A stretch of DNA of 5,271 nucleotides from Streptomyces sp. NRRL F-2664 (GTDB lineage: Bacteria > Actinomycetota > Actinomycetes > Streptomycetales > Streptomycetaceae). This document shows, piece after piece, positions 1 to 4,410 of this stretch. The notes under the pieces were generated by a model. That model saw nothing but the letters and a program-made list of their open reading frames with translations. It did not search any database and was not told where the DNA came from. The stretch spans positions 1 to 5,271 of the forward strand of contig NZ_JOFX01000130.1 of the NCBI RefSeq assembly GCF_000719345.1, read 5' to 3'. The translations under genes were made by a program, and so were the position numbers. The number at the start of each line of letters is the position of its first letter. The stretch's first letter is position 1.

Positions 1-99
1 CCCCCGGTCAGGATGACGGCCAACGGGCGGCACTTGCGCCCGCCGGCGATGCGGGCCTTGCTGGTCTGCCCGCCTCGGGACCGTCCGAGCAGTGCCGCC
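1..99 (-). pseudogene. IS5-family transposase fragment, cut by the window edge
   Basis: On the minus strand one frame reads ALLGRSRGGQTSKARIAGG followed by RKCRPLAVILTG. This matches the GRSRGGxTSK...RCRPLAxVLTxG block at the start of the catalytic part of IS5-family (IS427/IS1647-like) transposases. About 30 residues are visible before the left edge. The upstream part of this frame (about 100-180) is arginine-rich (ERNERRRVRRRRKVRLK) and is not recognisable as transposase. A neighbouring frame holds a helical, Lys/Glu/Ala-rich stretch (LEKAAEEAERARQKGAARR, about 170-240) ending at TGA near 101; it could be frameshifted IS5 sequence but I cannot confirm that. No start codon or RBS fits, so this looks like a fragment joined to the neighbouring IS630 remnant. 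Whether the element is intact beyond the left edge cannot be seen. Confidence 0.55.
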
Positions 100-249
100 T
101 TCAGGCGGACCTTTCGCCTGCGCCGGACGCGGCGCCGCTCGTTCCGTTCCGGATCCTCTGCGGGGCCCTGCCCGCCTTGTTCCTTCGGGCCGCCCCCTTC
201 TGCCGGGCCCTCTCCGCCTCCTCGGCGGCCTTCTCCAGGTCGGCGAGAG

Positions 250-886
250 TGGGGCTCCGTCCGGGCGGGCAGCACGGATCGTCCGCAGGGCGGCCCAGGT
301 GTGGTCGATGCCCTTGCGCTTGCGGTTGATGCCCCAGAGCTGGTCGTCTCCGACGGAGTAGCAGCCGTGGAAGTAGGTGATGCCGTGGGTGCGGCGGTAG
401 GTGGCCGGCAGCCGGTCGGGGCGGTTTTCCATGGCCCAGCAGGAACCGGCAGTCGGTCGGATACCGAGCGGGCCGAACTCGTCGAAGGCGAAGGTGCGGT
501 TGGGTCGCTGGTTGATCGCGTACTCGATCCGGGCGGGCTCGGCGTCGAAGTCCGGATCCGGGGACTCCTTCCAGGTCTTCGTGCTGGAAGGAGATCCGGC
601 GGCGGGCCAGCAGGCACCGTAAGGTCTCCCTGCCGATCCGGACGGGCCGGGTGATGTTGCGGCGTAGGTGATCGGCCAGCTTGCGGATGGACGAGCGGGT
701 GAAGGGCTTGCCCAGCACGGTCGGGCGGGTGGTGGCCGTCTGGACGACGAAGTCCTCGTCGTCACGGTCGAGAAGGCGGGGACGGCCTCCCGCCCATCGA
801 GGGCCGAGGCCAGCAGCATCATCGCCCGCCGGAACCGCACTGAGCTGGTACTTCCCCGCCGGACGATGTGCTGGAGCTTGCACTAG
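250..886 (-). pseudogene. IS630-family transposase, degraded
   Basis: This is a remnant of a DDE transposase of the IS630 family, in three pieces read right to left. Piece 1 (about 886-800) reads LQHIVRRGSTSSVRFRRAM and MLLASA, the usual N-terminal start, but a TAG stands directly before it, so the first residues are gone. Piece 2 (about 800-583) is in another frame: PRWAGGRPRLLDRDDEDF, VVQTATTRP, GKPFTRSSIRKLADHLRR, then LLARRRISFQ. The helix-turn-helix section normally between pieces 1 and 2 (roughly 35-40 residues) is missing. Piece 3 (about 582-250) is shifted again: TKTWKESPDPDFDA, RTFAFDEFGPLGIRPT, RLPATYRRTHGITYFHGCY, SVGDDQLWGINRKRKG, AALRTIRAARPDGAP. The first catalytic Asp (FAFDEFG) is present. 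The second Asp (usually in DNLSA) and the Glu (usually in ANPIE) are absent. The piece 2/3 shift looks like a 2-base loss near 580-586. The element cannot encode an active enzyme. Confidence 0.85.
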
Positions 887-902
887 GTCTTCCTTACGCG
901 AG

Positions 903-945
903 CGATCCCTCACCAACCGACAGACCCGATCCCTCACCAACCGAC
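903..945. repeat. Two direct copies of a 19-bp unit, 24-bp period
   Basis: The 19-mer CGATCCCTCACCAACCGAC occurs at 903-921 and again, identically, at 927-945, separated by 5 bases. It lies between the end of the toxin gene (1009) and the truncated start of the IS630 remnant (886). The period is a multiple of three, so in one minus-strand frame it gives a repeated RLVRDR peptide, but no credible gene uses it. It may be a tandem duplication, a leftover IS end, or a pair of binding sites. The rest of 887-1008 shows nothing recognisable. Confidence 0.75.
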
Positions 946-1008
946 GAACATGCGGAAAGGCCGGCCGTGCCAGCAGCGCGCGGTCGGCTTGGTCTAGGAC
1001 GTCGCGGG

Positions 1009-1281
1009 TCAGACCTCGAGGTACGCGACGACGACCACGGTCCGCAAAGCCGTCACCCAGTACAAGAGGCGTACGGGCTCGACTTCGTCGGCGTACTCGC
1101 GCAGTTGGGGGCCGGCGGCGCTGCCGGGGATCGGCTCGCCGACCTCGGGGTCGACGGAGACGACGACCAGGGCGCGGTCCAGGGCGTGGATATCCGCCTC
1201 GCTGGTGATGTTCTCCAGCTGCTTGGCGGCGGAGTCGGAGAACGTGATCCGGGCACGGCGGGGGCCGTGCGGTGTGGGCAT
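1009..1281 (-). CDS. RelE/ParE-type toxin of a type II toxin-antitoxin pair
   Basis: A complete 90-residue frame starts at ATG (1281-1279) and ends in TGA (1011-1009). The sequence follows the RelE/ParE fold pattern: an opening beta strand (RITFSDSAAKQLENI), two helices with an acidic mid-section (ADIHALDRALVVVSVDP), a G-rich loop (EPIPGSAAGPQLREYAD), then strands VRLLYWVTALRTVVVVAYLEV. The L-REY...VRLLYWV...VVVVAY ending is typical of plasmid-stabilisation/RelE proteins, and 90 residues is normal. Family members are mRNA endonucleases (RelE) or gyrase poisons (ParE); sequence alone does not tell which. The start codon overlaps the stop of the upstream gene by one base (TGATG), with no strong RBS, so translation is probably coupled. 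In the same frame an open stretch continues upstream to 1740 through IS3 sequence. I reject that longer start because it would read through the antitoxin in the wrong frame. Confidence 0.75.
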   Translation of the reverse strand: MPTPHGPRRARITFSDSAAKQLENITSEADIHALDRALVVVSVDPEVGEPIPGSAAGPQLREYADEVEPVRLLYWVTALRTVVVVAYLEV

Positions 1282-1514
1282 CAGGCGACGGCCGGGCGCT
1301 GGGCGGTGAGGCGGGTGAGGTGGGCCTCGCGCAGCTCCTCCCACGGGGTGCACTGTTCGGGGTCGGGCAGGCCGTTGGTGGCGATGTCCTCCAGGACGGC
1401 GGCGAACCGGTCGGCGTCGGCGCGGGTCTTGGCCGCGTACGCACGCAGTCCGTCGGCGGCCGCGGGATCCAGCTGCCGGGCGGCGGTGTCGGCGGGGGCC
1501 GGCTGTTCGCTCAT
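1281..1514 (-). CDS. Small protein, probable antitoxin partner of the RelE/ParE toxin
   Basis: This 77-residue frame starts at ATG (1514-1512) and stops with TGA, whose last base is the first base of the toxin ATG. GGAG stands 7-8 bases before the start, a fair RBS. The protein is Ala-rich and probably helical: a polar N-terminus (MSEQPAPADTAARQLDPAAA), a helix around residues 20-47 (DGLRAYAAKTRADADRFAAV), then NGLPDPEQCTPWEELREAHL. I do not recognise a Phd/YefM, RelB, ParD or HTH signature. The antitoxin role is inferred from gene order, size, overlap and the identity of the downstream gene. Antitoxins normally repress their own promoter; the upstream DNA (1515-1600) runs into an IS3 remnant and shows no clear operator. 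It may instead be an unrelated small protein. Confidence 0.65.
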   Translation of the reverse strand: MSEQPAPADTAARQLDPAAADGLRAYAAKTRADADRFAAVLEDIATNGLPDPEQCTPWEELREAHLTRLTAQRPAVA

Positions 1515-1595
1515 CGAGGGCTCCAGAGGGCAGAACTGGGTGTCTCACCACGGTATCGCCGGGCTGCCGGGCTCGGGACCAGTCCGGCCGAACCC

Positions 1596-1731
1596 GTCTC
1601 GACTCCCGGGAGACACCGAGCGAATCGGCGACCTGGATGTGCAGGGCGCGCTCGGAGGAGTACTCCGAACGGTGCTCTGTCACCAGCCTCACGGCCTGGC
1701 TGCGGAGGGCTGCATCAATCTTCTTGGGCAC
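1596..1731 (-). pseudogene. IS3-family OrfA, 5' fragment
   Basis: On the minus strand a GTG start (1731-1729), preceded by GAGAGG nine bases upstream, opens VPKKIDAALRSQAVRLVTEH followed by RSEYSSERALHIQVADSLGV and SRES. This is the N-terminal helix-turn-helix of the actinobacterial IS3-family OrfA (form VPKKIDAAL...AVRLVTEHR). An in-frame ATG at 1740 would add MGH, but the SD would then touch the start. After SRES the expected VRRWV...DAG continuation is replaced by unrelated RVRPDWSRARQPGD, and the leucine-zipper half and OrfB are missing. About 45 of roughly 100 residues remain, so the fragment is inactive. It sits directly upstream of the antitoxin and points toward it, so a promoter within it could drive the toxin-antitoxin pair. 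Confidence 0.75.
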
Positions 1732-1763
1732 GTGTCCCATCCTCTCTGACGGCTCACAACGGA

Positions 1764-1788
1764 GCGGCAGAGAAGTCGGAACGGTTCA
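1764..1788 (-). repeat. Probable terminal inverted repeat of the IS3 remnant
   Basis: Read on the minus strand, the sequence starting at 1788 is TGAACCGTTCCGACTTCTCT, about 50 bases upstream of the OrfA start. TGAACCG is a common beginning for IS3-family ends and the distance fits an IS leader. The partner end is absent because the rest of the element is deleted, so this cannot be confirmed by pairing. Confidence 0.4.
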
Positions 1789-2004
1789 CCCTCCGGCTGC
1801 CGTCCACCAGTCGGTGGGGCCGCCCGTCCGTCCAACGCCAGTCAGCACAAGCCGTCAAAATTGGCTGATTAGATGTAGCGCCGAGAATGAAACTAATTGA
1901 CGATCACCGAGTTGAAGTTAAAGCCACTTTCGGAGACGGCACTACGTGAACGGCCCGCGCCCGTCGGCGGGCCGTCTCGGCAGCTACTTGTTAAGGCGTA
2001 CGTG
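1789..2004 (+). promoter_or_regulatory. Upstream region of the ABC transporter operon
   Basis: This stretch separates the IS3 remnant from the binding-protein start. Its second half is noticeably AT-richer than the flanks. TTGACG at 1897-1902 is a good -35 hexamer; a weak -10 candidate (TAAAGC, 1919-1924) lies 16 bases on, which would leave a leader of about 75 bases. AAGG at 1993-1996, eight bases before ATG 2005, is a modest RBS. The open frame extends back to a TTG at 1897, but the 36 extra residues (polar, several prolines) would put a long non-hydrophobic piece before the signal peptide, so I treat this as untranslated leader. No clear operator was found. Confidence 0.3.
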
Positions 2005-2865
2005 ATGGACAGCCCAAGAGGCCTGGTCAAGAACTGGCGAGTATGGTCTCTGGCCAGATGGACGGCACTACTTGCTATCTGTGTGATCGCAGTGTCAGGG
2101 TGCCAGAGCAAGACCGGGAAGGCCAAAAATCAAGATAATACCACAGGAACCCTGCAGCCGGGAGTACTGCGGGTCATAACCGCTACGGATCAGCCACCAT
2201 ACTCGTACGTCGATTCACAGGGGCGGCAAGTCGGCTTCACTTATGAGCTGATCAAGCGCCTTGCGCAGCGGAATCATCTAAAACTTGAGACTGCTGCGCT
2301 CCCCTTTTCTGAGACCATTCCGGCCATCATCGGCCGCCGTTACGACACGACAATCCGCGCGATCAACCAGACTCCCGAACGGGAGAAGACGGTCTCCTTC
2401 AGCGCTCCACACACTTCCTCGTACATCGGCCTGCTTGTCCGGAAGAACTCGGATGCCGACACTCTTCCAAAGCTGTCGGGGAAAACCGTAGCGGTTACCC
2501 GAGGAAGTATTCAGGAATCTTATCTGCGGGAGCATGCCCCAAACGTACGTCTCCGCGTATACTCCTCCATCCAGACAGAGAAAGCTGCACTCCTAGCCGG
2601 GCAAGTAGACGCATGGCTCACATCAGGTCCGATGGCACGCACCATCGAAAGTGAGAGCAAAAACACCCTCATACTTGCCGAGACATTGGATCTAAAGCAG
2701 TCCAATGCCTTCCCCGTCGCTAAGGGAAACGAAGCGCTAATCAAGACTCTCAATGCCGGGCTAGACGAGCTGTTCCGTGATGGCAGTTACACTAAGCTCT
2801 ACCAGGAGTACTTCGACCGCCCAGTACCTCATGTGTTCCGCGCCGCGCACCCGAGCCTGCGGTGA
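2005..2865 (+). CDS. ABC transporter substrate-binding lipoprotein, family 3 (polar amino acid type)
   Basis: This 286-residue protein has a lipoprotein signal: positive n-region, hydrophobic ALLAICVIAV (21-30) and lipobox VSGC with Cys33 as the lipidated residue. A polar linker (34-52) follows, then the two-lobe SBP_bac_3 fold (about 54-272). Signature parts are LRVITATDQPPYSYVD (55-70), VGFTYELIKRLAQR (76-89), TTIRAINQTPEREKTVSFSA (115-134), GKTVAVTRGSIQESYL (159-174) and the C-terminal helix DELFRDGSYTKLYQEYF. Arg126 in TPER matches the Arg that binds the alpha-carboxylate in GlnBP and LAO protein. By eye, the Asp that holds the alpha-amino group there (LHDTP in GlnBP) falls on Ser207 here (WLTSGP), so the ligand may not be a standard amino acid. 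Its TGA overlaps the permease ATG by one base, so the two are co-translated. The base composition is lower than the flanks, with many CTA codons, suggesting transfer. ATG 2005 is chosen because it gives a normal signal peptide. Ligand unknown. Confidence 0.9.
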   Translation: MDSPRGLVKNWRVWSLARWTALLAICVIAVSGCQSKTGKAKNQDNTTGTLQPGVLRVITATDQPPYSYVDSQGRQVGFTYELIKRLAQRNHLKLETAALPFSETIPAIIGRRYDTTIRAINQTPEREKTVSFSAPHTSSYIGLLVRKNSDADTLPKLSGKTVAVTRGSIQESYLREHAPNVRLRVYSSIQTEKAALLAGQVDAWLTSGPMARTIESESKNTLILAETLDLKQSNAFPVAKGNEALIKTLNAGLDELFRDGSYTKLYQEYFDRPVPHVFRAAHPSLR

Positions 2866-3581
2866 TGAGTAGCTTTGCCCAATCAGGGCTGGAACACGTC
2901 TATGACACCTTCTTCGACTGGTCCTACATTAAGGCAGTCCTGCCGGAACTCATCGTAACCGGGTGGCCCAATACCCTGCTGCTTGCGATAGCGTCAGCAC
3001 TGCTGGCCCTGGTTATGGCGTGGGTGATGGTCATCCTGGACGTGACAGGGTGCCACCTGGTGCGTTTGCCAGTAAGGGTCTACGTCAGCGTCTTCCGTGG
3101 CCTCCCGGTCATCCTCACGGTGCTGCTGGTGGGCCAGGGCCTTCCCATGGCTGGCATCAGCCCATTCGGGCCGGGTTCGTACCCCTATGCCATCGCTGCG
3201 CTCGGAATGGTCAACGCGGCTTACCTGTGCGAGATTTTCCGATCTGGCATCCAGTCGGTGGACGCGGTGCTGCTGGAGGCCTCGCTGACACTCGGGCTGT
3301 CTCGGCGAAGTGCCATGGTAAGGATCATGGTTCCGCTCGGCATTCGTAACATGCAGCCCGCGATCGCGAATCAGCTCATTGTCATCATCAAAGAATCGTC
3401 GCTGGTATATCTGCTGGGACTCCTACCTGAGCAGCGCGATCTGTTCTCGATCGCCCAGGACCATGGCGCTCGTACAGGAACCCTGTCCGCATTGGTGGCG
3501 GCTGGTTGCATCTACCTCGCTACCACGGTCCCACTGACCGCCTTGATAGACAGGCTTGATCGGCGTTTTAGGGCGGTATGA
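2865..3581 (+). CDS. Amino-acid ABC transporter permease (HisM/GlnP type)
   Basis: This 238-residue integral membrane protein forms the channel for the solute delivered by the upstream lipoprotein. The start ATG overlaps the preceding TGA by one base (TGATG); a GTG one codon earlier is possible. Features in order: GWPNTLLLAIASALLALVMA (33-52, first membrane helix, with the NTL motif of the family), VSVFRGLPVILTVLLVG (74-90, the conserved FRG-P segment), helix 107-126 (PYAIAALGMVNAAYLCEIFR), the cytoplasmic EAA loop (EASLTLGLSRRSAMVRIMVP, 138-157, with E138, A139 and G144) that docks on the ATPase, helix about 168-188 (including IKESSLVYLLGL) and helix about 208-229. It ends in the usual basic tail LDRRFRAV. 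Length and motifs are normal for the His/Glu/Gln/Arg permease family, so it looks functional. It would pair as a homodimer or with a second permease. No ATPase gene follows in the window. Confidence 0.92.
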   Translation: MSSFAQSGLEHVYDTFFDWSYIKAVLPELIVTGWPNTLLLAIASALLALVMAWVMVILDVTGCHLVRLPVRVYVSVFRGLPVILTVLLVGQGLPMAGISPFGPGSYPYAIAALGMVNAAYLCEIFRSGIQSVDAVLLEASLTLGLSRRSAMVRIMVPLGIRNMQPAIANQLIVIIKESSLVYLLGLLPEQRDLFSIAQDHGARTGTLSALVAAGCIYLATTVPLTALIDRLDRRFRAV

Positions 3582-3995
3582 GCTGCCGAGACAACACGCC
3601 TCCGGAGCGGCACCTGCCCCACCCCACTTCACTCCGGCCGCCCTCATCGCCAGCCCAACTTCGGTGGCCAGACGCCACCACACGCGCTGACCCGCCGACG
3701 TTTACGCTGTAAGGAACACGAGTCCCGCGCTGTGAGACCCCGGCCCCCGGCCGGGGTCTCACTTCTTCGGCAAGTGGCCGATCGGCGCCCGCGCTGGACG
3801 GATACAGCCAGATCATGGCGCCCGGTACCCCGTGACAGCCCGGGGCAGCTCACGGCGTGGCTGCCAGTGGGCGCTGGCACCAGTTCTCTACCGTCGCTAC
3901 TTGACCACTGGTGCGTGGCTTCAAATCATTGGCGGGACCCTGGGGTTGCTTCGTTTTGGCGGACATCGGAGATCTGGGCTCGGGCCCAGGGAGGG
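3582..3995. other. Gene-poor interval between the permease and the IS3 remnant
   Basis: No convincing gene is seen on either strand; open frames here lack RBS, domains and plausible composition. The interval holds a 6-bp hairpin (GGTGGC/GCCACC, 3663-3679), the strong hairpin at 3732-3762, and an 8-bp inverted repeat GCACCAGT/ACTGGTGC at 3877-3884 and 3907-3914 with a 22-base spacer. TTGACC at 3901-3906 could be a -35 box, but no good -10 follows. The last 40-70 bases (around GTTTTGGCGGACATC, from about 3953) resemble the leader of some actinobacterial IS3 elements and probably belong to the element that follows. No trace of an ABC ATPase gene was found. Confidence 0.5.
3732..3762 (+). terminator. 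Strong GC-rich hairpin, probable terminator of the transporter operon
   Basis: A perfect inverted repeat has 14-base arms (GTGAGACCCCGGCC and its complement) and a 3-base CCC loop, 31 bases in all. It is followed only by TTCTTCGG, not a real T-run. Streptomyces terminators often lack a U-tract, and the symmetry would let it work on both strands. It lies 150 bases after the permease stop, so it would end the two-gene transcript and shield the downstream IS remnant. Confidence 0.7.
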
Positions 3996-4001
3996 ATGTC
4001 C

Positions 4002-4250
4002 ATGATGGAGAACATGCCGAGGAAGAAGCAGCGGCTGCGGCGGCAGTTCACAGCCGATTTCAAGGCCGAGATCGTCGAGTTGTGCCTGCGTGGAGACCGG
4101 TCGGTCCCTGACGTGGTCAGGGACTTCGACCTGACCGAGACCGCGGTCCGGTTGTGGCTGGCGCAGTCCGACGAAAGTCACCAGCCCAAAGACCTGGAGC
4201 GCGACGAGCGGGTCGAGCTCGCGAAACTGCGGCGGGAGAACCGCCGGCTG
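4002..4250 (+). pseudogene. IS3-family OrfA, 3'-truncated
   Basis: The frame reads MPRKKQRLRRQFTADFKAEI, VELCLRGDRSVPDVVRDFDL, TETAVRLWLAQSDES, then ERVELAKLRRENRRLR. This is the OrfA of an IS3-group element: an N-terminal helix-turn-helix (FKAEIVELC...DFDLTETAVRLW) that binds the IS ends, then the start of the leucine zipper (LRRENRRLR). An SD-like AGGGAGGG stands at 3988-3995. Starts at 3996, 4002, 4005 and 4014 share the frame; 4002 or 4005 has the best spacing, and MPRKK at 4014 matches the family's usual start. After LRRENRRLR the expected EDVEILKRATAFF is replaced by unrelated sequence, and no OrfB is present, so no transposase can be made. The open frame runs on to 4745, but that part is out of frame with the glycine-rich gene and is not coding. 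It is of a different subgroup from the OrfA remnant at 1596-1731. Confidence 0.8.
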
Positions 4251-4264
4251 AGGGTGTCGGCGGT

Positions 4265-4275
4265 GGAGGTGATCC
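4265..4275 (+). promoter_or_regulatory. Perfect 11-base Shine-Dalgarno sequence
   Basis: GGAGGTGATCC is fully complementary to the conserved 3' end of 16S rRNA (GGATCACCTCC). A GTG follows at 4276, six bases after the GGAGG core; further GTGs at 4278 and 4281 lie in another frame. Such a long match marks a real translation start, here the signal-like frame at 4276. It lies only about 15 bases after the point where IS3 similarity stops. Confidence 0.6.
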
Positions 4276-4347
4276 GTGTGGTGGCGGGCCCTCCTGTGGT
4301 GCGGGAGCTCCCTGCCGCCGGCGCGCGCGGCTGCGCTGATCAGGTAA
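4276..4347 (+). pseudogene. Signal-peptide-like 23-codon frame ending in TAA, in frame with the glycine-rich gene
   Basis: From GTG 4276 the frame reads VWWRALLWCGSSLPPARAAA and LIR, then TAA at 4345-4347. It begins right after a perfect SD, carries an Arg near its N-terminus and a moderately hydrophobic run, and shares the reading frame of the glycine-rich coding region, which has no further stop to the window edge. The simplest reading is the 5' end of that gene, with a nonsense codon separating signal peptide and body. Alternatives are a stand-alone leader peptide (three Trp in the first eight codons) or chance. I cannot tell which from the sequence. Confidence 0.4.
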
Positions 4348-4410
4348 TCCCTGCGCCCCTGCGCCGCGTGGAGGCAGTCGAGAGCCTGCAGGCACGGGCA
4401 GCCTGCGGGC

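Noticed and set aside
101..1444. Long 447-residue minus-strand open frame
   Set aside because: It crosses the toxin and antitoxin genes in the wrong frame and only its middle carries IS630 sequence. It is open because of high GC, and its Arg/Pro-rich composition is not that of a real protein.
1009..1740. 243-residue frame joining the IS3 OrfA start to the toxin
   Set aside because: The IS3 part and the toxin happen to share a frame with no stop between them, but the middle part lies across the antitoxin gene in another frame. The toxin alone from 1281 has the normal length.
868..1749. Plus-strand 293-residue frame opposite the toxin and antitoxin
   Set aside because: It is a mirror of the minus-strand genes; it has no domain and no consistent RBS.
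1897..2004. Extended N-terminus of the binding protein from TTG 1897
   Set aside because: It would place 36 polar residues before a normal lipoprotein signal. ATG 2005 has an acceptable RBS and gives a signal peptide of usual length.
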